From: a virus
Reading direction: 5' to 3' (one strand)
DNA length: 21,556 nucleotides
IMG/VR virus record: IMGVR_UViG_3300049218_000482
Coordinates: 1-21,556 of that record
The notes below the pieces were generated by a model, which made no database searches, had not been told where the DNA came from, and saw only the letters and a program-made list of their open reading frames with translations. Positions 6,820 through 14,661 of this stretch are shown in pieces (the first letter of the stretch is position 1; the number at the start of each line of letters is the position of its first letter). The position numbers and the translations under genes were made by a program.

Positions 6820-7509
6820 TTAATACCCAGTAACATCAACAATCAAACATGCATAACTTAAATACTCAAAGGTATCATGATAGTCAATTTCACGAGCCGC
6901 CTCGCTTCGACTAGAATAAAGCAACCTATGATCAATTAAATAACCACCTAATGATGGAGTACTGACGACACCACCGCTAACGGCTCGCGTTATGTACGGC
7001 ACGCCATTAACTGTTGTATGCCCCCCTTGAAATCTATAAGGCCTCATTGATTGAATAACCGCCAGTTTTCTATTAGGAAAGGATCCGGAAACTGATGTTC
7101 CTGACGCTAACTTACCAGACTTAACCCCAAGAATTTTCAGATAGTCCTTAGCTGAATTATAAACAACACCAAGCCCCGAGGAGTTCCTAACTACAAGCCC
7201 AACGCCCCCACTCACAACCTCATTACTTGGAGGCCCAAATACAAAAACCTCAGCTGATTGTTCCTCGTTACTATTTGATACAATATTTATTCGCAGCGTC
7301 GTATCATTTATTTTCTGACAAAACACACCGTAAACACTGCTAATAGCGATCAACGAGCTTGTAAGAAGTGGAACATTTAGATGAACATATTTATATATAC
7401 CACCCGCCAAATTTGCAATCACGACACTTTTCTGAAGCAACTCTAAATTTTTATAAGCGTCATCAATCTGAATAACACCATTATTTCTCACACGAAAACC
7501 TACAGACAT
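6820..7509 (-). CDS. J-linked tail protein of unknown function, AT-rich
   Basis: I do not recognise this 229-residue protein by family. Its first residues, MSVGFRVRNNG, resemble the start of the preceding gene product, MTLGFRVRDAA, so the two may share a small attachment domain. The rest is rich in V, S, G and N, as in beta-structured tail proteins, and has no signal peptide or membrane segment. Its start overlaps the previous stop (TGATG). The DNA is markedly AT-rich: one 60-base line (7261-7320) has 19 G or C. This suggests acquisition from elsewhere together with the C-terminal end of J. A tip or fibre-like role is inferred from position only. Confidence 0.6.
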   Translation of the reverse strand: MSVGFRVRNNGVIQIDDAYKNLELLQKSVVIANLAGGIYKYVHLNVPLLTSSLIAISSVYGVFCQKINDTTLRINIVSNSNEEQSAEVFVFGPPSNEVVSGGVGLVVRNSSGLGVVYNSAKDYLKILGVKSGKLASGTSVSGSFPNRKLAVIQSMRPYRFQGGHTTVNGVPYITRAVSGGVVSTPSLGGYLIDHRLLYSSRSEAAREIDYHDTFEYLSYACLIVDVTGY

Positions 7510-7805
7510 CAGTACACTCCATAGATAATAGTTACGGATCGTCTTTTACTAGTCGTATTATCGATAAATGACCAGCTTAGCGTTGTACCGCTTATAGCGG
7601 GAGTAGAAAAATCTGCGGGCTCGGACAAGCTACTGATAGGTTGCATGATCACTGCCCACGGTGTACCTGTCGCGAAACCCGGAACATCCATGGCACCATT
7701 CGAAATTCCTGTATCCACCTTTCCAATAACACGGGTCAACCGATCAGTGACCTCTAGCTTTACCTGTCCGGTTGCTGCATCCCTAACTCTAAAGCCTAAT
7801 GTCAT
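7509..7805 (-). CDS. small J-linked tail protein of unknown function
   Basis: The 98-residue product follows J with an ATGA overlap and overlaps the next gene by one base, so the three are translationally coupled. It begins MTLGFRVRDAATGQVKLEV, which resembles the start of the next protein, and is predicted by eye to be beta-rich with no membrane segment. Genes of this size directly after J are common in lambda-like Pseudomonas prophages, but I cannot name the family. It probably forms part of the tail tip or connects J with fibres; this is inference from position. Confidence 0.65.
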   Translation of the reverse strand: MTLGFRVRDAATGQVKLEVTDRLTRVIGKVDTGISNGAMDVPGFATGTPWAVIMQPISSLSEPADFSTPAISGTTLSWSFIDNTTSKRRSVTIIYGVY

Positions 7806-10800
7806 GAAAGCACCCCCAACTCCACGACGACCACATTTGTCGAGGTATCGGTCAGATAAAGCCCTTGATTATTGAGCTTCAACCTATAACCAACACCACT
7901 ACCATTAAGATTTAAATTCCCTGCCTTATCAAGCCGCCATCCGGCAGAACCCTCCTGATAATTATTAGATTGAATTACATTATCAATCATTGCATTAGTA
8001 ATCGTACCGTTCTGGATGAACGCACTATTAATGAACGTATCACCACCAGAAACGGCAAAGGGTGAAACAGGCTTACCGTTATTCACGTTCATCAGCATAA
8101 ACGTGTCCGCCTGCACCACAAATCGTGAAGACACTCCGGAGGGATCAACTTGAAGCCCAAGTCCAAACGACGCTGCGTACTTTTCTCCGCCAGCTGTGGT
8201 ATTCATTTTTACAGACCAGATCGTCCCGATTAGACCATCCGTATTAGCCTGCGCTTGAGACACCTGTTGCACAGCGGCTGTATTACTACCTACGGAAGCC
8301 GAAAGCGTGTAGATCTGCTGTGCAGTTGCCGATTGATTATTAGCGACGGTCTGGGCCAGGTTACTCACGGTCGCAGCATTACTACTCACTTGTGAGTTGA
8401 GTACATTAAGCTGCTTGGCAGTAGCTTCATTCTCGGAAGATCGCACTGCCTGCTCAGTGGCAATACTCGCAGTGCTACTCCAACCTTTTAGCGCATCCGC
8501 CAGCTCACCCTCACCTTTGTCATCTCTCGAAGCCGCTCGTAACACTTGAAGACTGGAGGCTTGAGAGGCCAACGCACCATTTAGATTATCGATGCTCGTG
8601 GAGTTGGTGTTCGTTTGCTGGGCAATACCGCCGACAGATTTCACGATCTGGCCAACATCAAGCCAATACGCCGGATTGGGCGGTGGCGTGTTGAAGGGAA
8701 CATCAATGGCGGCTTGATATATTCGCTGCCCTACCTGCACGCTGTCGCCGGTCTTATAAGTCTTGGCAGCGTCGTAAAGAAGGATATCGTCCAGGGCATT
8801 AATCTGGTTCTGGAGGTCATCGATTTTGCGAATATCGCTTAGTAGCTCCTTACCCAGTTGGCTCTCGGTAAGTTTATCGACCAACAACTCAAGAATAGGC
8901 CCGGCATCCGAACTGGCCTGCCCCATCACCCCATTCAACACCGGATAAAACGGTCCGATATTGCCGCTGCGGTCTACAAGCCGTGCCCAGAAGAAGAACG
9001 TGGCACCCGCCCGCAGGTCTTGCATCGCGTAGTCAGCTTGCGGGTAGGACAGGTCGGTCAGCTTGGTCTTGCCGTCAAAATTGTTGGTCGGCGCGTACCA
9101 GATCTCGGTGCGTTGCGTGTCTTCTGCACCTGGTGGGAAGGACCATTTCAGGCCGATGCCGAACAGTAAGCTCTCGGCCGTCAGTGTGGTCACCGAGGGT
9201 GGCAAGCCTTCCTTGCCTTTGAGCTGAGCAAGCATCGAGCTTTTCCAGATCGACGAGATATCGAACGCGCTGACGGCTCGCACCCGAGCCAGGTAGGCAC
9301 CGGCGTAGATGCCGGTGATGTCGACGCTGGTGGCGCCGGTGCGTTGCACGCTGATCCAGTTGCCGCTGTCTTTGCGCCATTCGACGTCGTAAGCGACTGC
9401 GCCGGACACCGCAGGCCAGGCGATGGTCATGGTGGTGACGGCAAGGCCTTGGGCGATGGCGGTGTTGGAACTGATGCTGACGCTGGCAGGCGCGGCGACG
9501 GTGGAGATCGGCAGTGCGCTGATGGGGCGCTCTTCCAGCCGCGCGCCGGAGTCGATGTAGTCGAACTTGCCGGGTTCGTACTGCAGGGCGGTGATGTCGA
9601 AATTGCCTTCGCTGGTGCGGCTGACTTTCAGTACGCGGTAAAGCGGAATCGCCAGATCGTCGGCGTCAAGTGCCCATTGCAACTGCGCCAACGGCGTTTC
9701 GCTGTAGGCAGTGGTGACAGTGATGGCGCGGCCATTGACCACGCTTACTGTGCGCGCTTCGGCCTTGCCGCTGGGCAGGTTGATGATCAGCCGGTCGCCA
9801 GCTTTGGCCTGGGTGTCGCGGTCAAGGGTCACGGCACGGCCGGACACCGCCGAGATACGCCCACCGATTTCACAACCGGCCAGCAGCGAGTCGGCAATCG
9901 GGATGATGTAGCCCGGCAGCGGAATAACGCCTTCCATACCGGTTGAAAAGCTCACGGTACGGTCCTGGCTATTACTCAGCACCGCCCATTTGCCACGTCG
10001 CTGCGCCTCTGATGCGCGGGTGCAACCGATGGCGCTGATCTCGACCGGCCTGTCGCCGTAACGACGCTGCAAGGCGAGGTCGGCGTAGGGAATGACGTCG
10101 GTGTCGTAGTTGTTGTCGGGGTTGTCGTAGCTGACGATGGCCCGGGTGTAACGGGTCTTGGCCGAGGCACTGCCGTAAGCGAACTTGCCATCGATGACGT
10201 TGGCGCGGGTAAAGACGTAGTCAAAGTCCTGCGCACGGGGCATGTCGGCCTGCATCACCAATTGGCCTTGCGCCCAGTAGGTCATGCCGCGATAGATTGC
10301 CGAAATATCCCGCAGCAGTGACCAGGCATCGGCCTTGCCTTGCAGGTTCATGTCGCACAGAAAGCGCGGCTCCATCCCGCCCGATCCGTCGCCGACAGCC
10401 TGATCGCAATACTGGGCGATGCGGTACAGCTCCCACTTGTCGACCATCCAGGTTTTGATGCGCTTGCCCAGGCCAAAGCGGTCTTCGGTGCAGATACCGA
10501 AGGTGATCCACGCCGGGTTGTTGGTCCAGGCCTGCTTGAACGTGCCGTCCCAAACGCCGCTGTAACTGCGGTTTTGCGGATCGTAGTTGCTCGGCACCTG
10601 CCATTTGCGGGCACGGCACTTGACCGTGACTGCCGGGATGTTGCTGAACTGCTCGGCATCGAACTCCAGGTACAACAGCGCCGTGTTCGGGTAGCGCAGC
10701 TTGGCGTCGATGACGTCGGTCATGCCCGCGACGAGCATGGTGTCGGAAATCTTGTTGGTGTGCTGGTTGGGCGTCAAACGACGCACACGGATCTGCCAGC

Positions 10801-11356
10801 CGCTGGTGGCGGCAGGCAGGTCAATGCGCCGCGAGCGCTCGTAACGGGTGGTGGTTTTGCCATCGACGGCTTCGTTGAGCACTTGCTGATACGCGCCGCC
10901 ATCGGTGGCGACATCAATCGCGTACTCGATGCGGTAACCGCCGAGGTTGCCGGAATTATCCTGACTTTGCAGGCCGGGCCAGGCCAGGCGCACCCGCACC
11001 GCCGACAGTTGCGTGTTGGTGATAGAGCGCACCCAAGGCGTGTCATCACGCAGCTCGACGTTGATGGTGGTTTCGTTTTCCACCGACGGGATGCCAGGAA
11101 TGTAGGCCTGATCAACAGTGCCGCTGCGCCATTCCCACTTCACATTGGGGAAGTTGACGTTGCCGTGCTCGTCGGTGATCGGTGTGTTGTCCAGATAGAT
11201 GTCAGCGGCGGTGGGTACGCCGTCAAACTCGCCCTCACCGACGGCGATCAGAATCTTCGCCAGGTTGGTCGAACGCAGGCTGTCGCTGACTTCGATAGGC
11301 GCCTTGGGACTGCTGCTACCGCCCTTGGCACCGTGAATCTCTTGTGCTGCTCCCAT
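7802..11356 (-). CDS. tail tip attachment / host-specificity protein, lambda J-like
   Basis: At 1184 residues this is close to lambda J (1132). It forms the central tip hub and fibre, and contacts the target cell. The N-terminus (GAKGGSSSPKAP, SDSLRSTNLAKILIAVGEGE) is typical of J-family proteins. Fibronectin type III-like sequence follows at about 630-815, then a region rich in heptad-like and Q/N/S repeats near 850-1000, and a distal DUF1983-like end. GGAG precedes ATG 11356. The DNA changes character near 9000-8800: the part for the N-terminal two-thirds is about 58% GC by eye, while the distal part is AT-rich, so the receptor-binding end looks like a recombinant cassette. Identity is secure; receptor specificity is not known. 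Confidence 0.93.
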   Translation of the reverse strand: MGAAQEIHGAKGGSSSPKAPIEVSDSLRSTNLAKILIAVGEGEFDGVPTAADIYLDNTPITDEHGNVNFPNVKWEWRSGTVDQAYIPGIPSVENETTINVELRDDTPWVRSITNTQLSAVRVRLAWPGLQSQDNSGNLGGYRIEYAIDVATDGGAYQQVLNEAVDGKTTTRYERSRRIDLPAATSGWQIRVRRLTPNQHTNKISDTMLVAGMTDVIDAKLRYPNTALLYLEFDAEQFSNIPAVTVKCRARKWQVPSNYDPQNRSYSGVWDGTFKQAWTNNPAWITFGICTEDRFGLGKRIKTWMVDKWELYRIAQYCDQAVGDGSGGMEPRFLCDMNLQGKADAWSLLRDISAIYRGMTYWAQGQLVMQADMPRAQDFDYVFTRANVIDGKFAYGSASAKTRYTRAIVSYDNPDNNYDTDVIPYADLALQRRYGDRPVEISAIGCTRASEAQRRGKWAVLSNSQDRTVSFSTGMEGVIPLPGYIIPIADSLLAGCEIGGRISAVSGRAVTLDRDTQAKAGDRLIINLPSGKAEARTVSVVNGRAITVTTAYSETPLAQLQWALDADDLAIPLYRVLKVSRTSEGNFDITALQYEPGKFDYIDSGARLEERPISALPISTVAAPASVSISSNTAIAQGLAVTTMTIAWPAVSGAVAYDVEWRKDSGNWISVQRTGATSVDITGIYAGAYLARVRAVSAFDISSIWKSSMLAQLKGKEGLPPSVTTLTAESLLFGIGLKWSFPPGAEDTQRTEIWYAPTNNFDGKTKLTDLSYPQADYAMQDLRAGATFFFWARLVDRSGNIGPFYPVLNGVMGQASSDAGPILELLVDKLTESQLGKELLSDIRKIDDLQNQINALDDILLYDAAKTYKTGDSVQVGQRIYQAAIDVPFNTPPPNPAYWLDVGQIVKSVGGIAQQTNTNSTSIDNLNGALASQASSLQVLRAASRDDKGEGELADALKGWSSTASIATEQAVRSSENEATAKQLNVLNSQVSSNAATVSNLAQTVANNQSATAQQIYTLSASVGSNTAAVQQVSQAQANTDGLIGTIWSVKMNTTAGGEKYAASFGLGLQVDPSGVSSRFVVQADTFMLMNVNNGKPVSPFAVSGGDTFINSAFIQNGTITNAMIDNVIQSNNYQEGSAGWRLDKAGNLNLNGSGVGYRLKLNNQGLYLTDTSTNVVVVELGVLS

Positions 11357-11370
11357 GGGTTTCTCCAGGT

Positions 11371-11395
11371 ATAAAAAAACCGCCAGAGGGCGGTT
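11371..11395 (-). terminator. intrinsic terminator inside the late operon, upstream of J
   Basis: On the minus strand AACCGCC-(CTCT)-GGCGGTT is followed by a T-run (11379 down to 11373). It lies between the second gpI gene and J, so it would stop transcription of J and everything after it unless read through. Confidence 0.78.
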
Positions 11396-11413
11396 GGGTG
11401 GTGTCAGTAGAGA

Positions 11414-12025
11414 TCAGGATTTGTCTTCGGCGTAGATCGACGCCGACACAATCGCCCCGCCCCAGCGTCGCTCGCCGATGCAGATAGGCACCGGGTTGCC
11501 GCTGGCGGTGGTGTTTTTTGCGCTGCCGAAAGCGTAGGACGGCAGGTTTTCAGGCGATGCGCTTTGGCTAAGGCCCGCGAGCTGGGGGCTTAACAACTGC
11601 AGAACACCACCGGCAGCCGTCGCGATACCCGCGCTGGTCACAAGCGATGCGGTGGCAACGCTCCAGGTCAGTGGATTCCACCATGCGAGTGCAATCAGGG
11701 CGACACCCAAAACCACTTGCATCGCGCCTGCGCGTTTGCTGCCCTCAACCACCGGGACAATACGAATCTCTTGACTCCCGGCGGATGTAAACTCTTCCAC
11801 TCCGGCATTTCTCCGGTTCTTGAAAATCGCGAAGCACATGCCAGAGCGACCCAACTTCCTGATCGCCGCTTCAAAGCCTTCCAGGGTATTTCTCAGCGAA
11901 CTGAACGCTTCGCTGACTGAGCCCGTTTCAAGCTGACGCCGATGGGTTCGGCCAAACAGTTTGATAAGAGGGCCAGACAATTTGATAGTGGTCATCGGTT
12001 GCTGATGCGCTGCTATGGCGGCCAT
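11414..12025 (-). CDS. tail assembly/tip protein, lambda I-like (second copy)
   Basis: This 203-residue gpI-family protein is the second of two tandem copies. It aligns without gaps to the copy at 12123-12734: by hand count 87 of the first 157 residues and all of the last 46 are identical. The N-terminal part contains IKLSGPL and FGRTHRR. Residues 104-140 are hydrophobic and are the most divergent part. The C-terminal tail ends in YAEDKS. GGAG lies before ATG 12025. In lambda, gpI acts with K, L and J in tip assembly. Having two full-length copies is unusual; a specialised pair, for example a heteromeric ring, is possible but unproven. Confidence 0.85.
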   Translation of the reverse strand: MAAIAAHQQPMTTIKLSGPLIKLFGRTHRRQLETGSVSEAFSSLRNTLEGFEAAIRKLGRSGMCFAIFKNRRNAGVEEFTSAGSQEIRIVPVVEGSKRAGAMQVVLGVALIALAWWNPLTWSVATASLVTSAGIATAAGGVLQLLSPQLAGLSQSASPENLPSYAFGSAKNTTASGNPVPICIGERRWGGAIVSASIYAEDKS

Positions 12026-12122
12026 CTTTTTCTCCGGACATTAAGGGCTAAGCCCTGAAACGGGCTATTCAATAGCGGGGGTAATCATTGCGACCGCCGC
12101 ATCACCGACTCAATCGTGATGT

Positions 12123-12734
12123 TCAGGATTTGTCTTCGGCATAAATCGATGCGGAGACAATCGCCCCGCCCCAGCGTCGCTCGCCGATGCAAATGGGTAC
12201 CGGATTGCCGCTGGCGGTGGTGTTTTTCGCACTGCCGAAAGCATAGGAAGGCAGGTTTTCAGGCGCGGCACTTTGCTTCAGACCTGCCATCTGCGGACTG
12301 AGCATTTGCACCACACCCCCGAGCATCATCAACGCGCCCGCCTGAATCAGAAAGGGAGAAGCAGCACTAAAAGGCGTAAAGGACAAGACCACGCCAACCA
12401 CGATAAGAACTGCACCTAGAATGGTTTGAAATGCCCCGGCCCGCTTACTGCCTACCAGAACCGGCACAATCCTGATTTCCTTGGTGCCGCCCAGCAAAAA
12501 TTCATCTTCACCGACGTTTCGTCGATTGCGGAAAATCGCAAAACGCATTCCGAGCCTTGCAAGGCGCTGAATCTCTTCCTTGAAACCTTCGAGCGTAATA
12601 ATCAATGCCCGAAACGCCTCCCTTACATCTCCCGAACTCAATACACGTCGATGTTCACGACCATATTTTTTCAGCAGCGGACCAGACAGTTTGATGACGG
12701 TCACGGGCTGATAACTGGCTGCATTAGCTGCCAT
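12123..12734 (-). CDS. tail assembly/tip protein, lambda I-like (first copy)
   Basis: This is the promoter-proximal gpI-family copy, 203 residues, located after K as in lambda. It has the same layout as its neighbour: N-terminal domain (IKLSGPL, YGREHRR), a hydrophobic stretch at about 104-145 that could form buried or membrane-seeking helices, and a strictly conserved C-terminus. ATG 12734 is preceded by GGAGAG. About 97 bases without a convincing gene separate it from the second copy. Which copy corresponds to the ancestral gene cannot be told from this sequence alone. Confidence 0.87.
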   Translation of the reverse strand: MAANAASYQPVTVIKLSGPLLKKYGREHRRVLSSGDVREAFRALIITLEGFKEEIQRLARLGMRFAIFRNRRNVGEDEFLLGGTKEIRIVPVLVGSKRAGAFQTILGAVLIVVGVVLSFTPFSAASPFLIQAGALMMLGGVVQMLSPQMAGLKQSAAPENLPSYAFGSAKNTTASGNPVPICIGERRWGGAIVSASIYAEDKS

Positions 12735-12751
12735 AACTCTCTCCGGACAAT

Positions 12752-12776
12752 AAATAAGGCTGCGTAATGACAGCCT
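12752..12776 (-). terminator. weak hairpin between K and I
   Basis: AGGCTG (12757-12762) pairs with CAGCCT (12771-12776). On the minus strand it is followed by TATTTATT, not an uninterrupted T-run. It could be a weak terminator or an mRNA-stabilising hairpin. Confidence 0.35.
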
Positions 12777-12803
12777 GTAAATGAATGGATCTTCTGAAGT
12801 GGA

Positions 12804-13559
12804 CTACCTCGCCAGCCGATGCCGAAGCACCATTCTCGTCCGCGCCAGCCAGGGCCCGCCGAACACGATAATCTCCGAAGGTCGACCGTACAGGTGATGC
12901 AGCAGAAACGGCCCGGCACCTTGCACTGCCACGGTTTCACCGGGCAGCGCTGGATCATCGCCCAGGTAGATACCGGCATGGTTCGGGTGTTTGGTGCGGC
13001 CAATTTCCATGATGATGATGTCGCCGCGCTGCGGTGTGCCGACACGTTCAAAGCCTGCGTCGGCGTAGCGGTCTTCATAGTGGCTGGGACCGCCATCGTG
13101 CTCCCACCAGCCGTCCTCACGGCTGTAGGCTTCGAACGCCAGACCCCATTCCCGCGAATACCAGTCGGCGCAGACTTGCCAGCAATCCCAGGCGCCATGC
13201 ACGAACGGACGTTTGAGCAACGGCGTGTGCCCGGTCGGCAAAACGGTGCGCAGGTCACCTTCCGGCCAACTGAGAATATGCCAGGGCAAACCGGTGGCTT
13301 CGCACATGGCGAGGTCACGCGGCGACGGGCGACTGGTGGCATCGGGATGTGAATGAACGATGCCGGTCACCTCGCCCCGATCCTCTGCGTCGGCGTATTC
13401 CTGTGCAGCGATACGAAACTCTTCGCTGGGTTCAGTGGCGTTGTTAACGCAAGCGATGTACTGCTCGATGCCGTCTGTGGAGATGATCAAACCGCAGCTT
13501 TCCCGAGGGTATTCTGCGACCGCGTGCGCTCTGATCGCGTCGAGGGTCTGCGTGCGCAT
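12804..13559 (-). CDS. tail tip peptidase, lambda K-like (JAMM + NlpC/P60)
   Basis: The 251-residue protein carries two peptidase domains in the usual K order. The first is a JAMM/Mov34 metalloprotease-like domain with E20 and the motif H69-S-H71-x7-S79-x2-D82, all residues present. The second is an NlpC/P60 domain with Cys126 in AWDCWQ and His194 in PNHAG. In lambda-like phages K is needed for tip assembly and may cut peptidoglycan during penetration. Both active sites look intact, which fits a working particle. ATG 13559 follows the L stop within two bases and has AGGAG upstream. Confidence 0.93.
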   Translation of the reverse strand: MRTQTLDAIRAHAVAEYPRESCGLIISTDGIEQYIACVNNATEPSEEFRIAAQEYADAEDRGEVTGIVHSHPDATSRPSPRDLAMCEATGLPWHILSWPEGDLRTVLPTGHTPLLKRPFVHGAWDCWQVCADWYSREWGLAFEAYSREDGWWEHDGGPSHYEDRYADAGFERVGTPQRGDIIIMEIGRTKHPNHAGIYLGDDPALPGETVAVQGAGPFLLHHLYGRPSEIIVFGGPWLARTRMVLRHRLAR

Positions 13560-13561
13560 GG

Positions 13562-14311
13562 TCAGCTCCTGGCGATCAGTGAGACCGCTGGAAAGCCGCC
13601 GAATGGCAGTTGGTTGGCTTGGCCGAAACGCGGATCACAGCCGCGCACCAGCGTCCCGTCACATTGATCTTTGGCTGGATCGTCAGTGGCTTTGCCGTCC
13701 TTGTCGATATAAGGGCCGGTGTAGCCGCAGTCAGGGCCGCGATAACCTCCGGTCAGGCACCAGTGGCACAAGGTGGTCATCTGTCGGCCAATGGATTCGT
13801 TGCCGACATCCCCTGGGCTGGCCAGCTCCCAGGTGACGTTCTCACCGTCTTCGTTGGTTTTCTGATCCAGAAACCAGACTTCGATGGACTCCTGCGTCGG
13901 GTCTGCCTCGTCGTTGCCCGCAGCGAAGTTCACCACGTCCAGATAACGGCCGAGGGTGTGGCGCAGGGTCAGCTTGAATTCGAGCAAATCCTCGAAGGCC
14001 AGACACAGCGCGGTGATGCGCCCGTTGACGTTGCCCACTGAAAGCTTTGGTCGAACCGCAGTACCGTCGCCATTGGCTTCGATGCCGTCGATCTGCAATG
14101 GCCAGGCGCTGTACTCATTGCCCTGCCACCAGATGGATTTGGCCGGCAACTGATCGGCGTTTACACCGGCAGCGGATAATTCTTCAGCAGAATAGCCGAT
14201 GGAGTGTCCGTGAAAACGCAGGGTATCAGCGCCGTAATCGGAGCCATCCAGTTCGAACAACAGCACTTCACTGCCAGGTTCCAAGACCTGGAGATCACTG
14301 ATTAAAGGCAT
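13562..14311 (-). CDS. minor tail tip protein, lambda L-like
   Basis: The 249-residue product follows M, as in lambda, and has the L-family layout: a beta-rich N-terminal part and a cysteine-bearing C-terminal domain. Cysteines are at 103, 182, 185, 195, 217 and 225, with C182-H-W-C185 forming a CxxC pair. Lambda L is known to bind an iron-sulfur cluster through C-terminal cysteines, so cluster binding is likely here. ATG 14311 has AAGGA upstream, and the gene lies directly after M. The protein would link the hub to the tube. Confidence 0.9.
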   Translation of the reverse strand: MPLISDLQVLEPGSEVLLFELDGSDYGADTLRFHGHSIGYSAEELSAAGVNADQLPAKSIWWQGNEYSAWPLQIDGIEANGDGTAVRPKLSVGNVNGRITALCLAFEDLLEFKLTLRHTLGRYLDVVNFAAGNDEADPTQESIEVWFLDQKTNEDGENVTWELASPGDVGNESIGRQMTTLCHWCLTGGYRGPDCGYTGPYIDKDGKATDDPAKDQCDGTLVRGCDPRFGQANQLPFGGFPAVSLIARS

Positions 14312-14320
14312 GGTCTGTCC

Positions 14321-14659
14321 TTATGGATGAAAGGCTTGGTCAAAGGTGGCTGTGACTTGAAACAGTCCACCACCGATGGGCCGTGGCACGGATTTCTGGC
14401 AGGTGTACAGGCCCAGCTCGCCCAGTGGCGTAGTCCACAAAAACGCCTTGGCACCGGCATGGCGATCAAGGAACGCCATGATCTCCAAAGCCCGGGCTTT
14501 GGTCCCGGTAAACGACACCGGATACGATTGCAGTTTGTTGTTGGGGCCGTCGGCAACGGTTTGTTTGTAGCCATCGCCAAACTGCGAAGAACGCACCCGC
14601 CAACTGATGTCGGGGGCGTCGCCGTGTTGCGTGGGCCAGGTAAAGGTTTCGATAGCCAT
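14321..14659 (-). CDS. minor tail protein, lambda M-like
   Basis: The 112-residue protein matches the phage minor tail M family in size and sequence features: a FTWPTQHGD opening, SSQFGDGYKQ, FLDRHAGAKAFLWTTPLG, and an ending FQVTATFDQAF. In lambda-like tails it joins the tape measure end and distal tube to the tip. It lies immediately after the tape measure and is preceded by GGAGGG. It is a standard member with nothing unusual. Confidence 0.92.
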   Translation of the reverse strand: MAIETFTWPTQHGDAPDISWRVRSSQFGDGYKQTVADGPNNKLQSYPVSFTGTKARALEIMAFLDRHAGAKAFLWTTPLGELGLYTCQKSVPRPIGGGLFQVTATFDQAFHP

Positions 14660-14661
14660 GC

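Noticed and set aside
10340-11374. 344-codon plus-strand frame
   Set aside because: Antisense to the J N-terminal region; long only because high-GC coding DNA leaves the opposite frame open. No motif or ribosome site.
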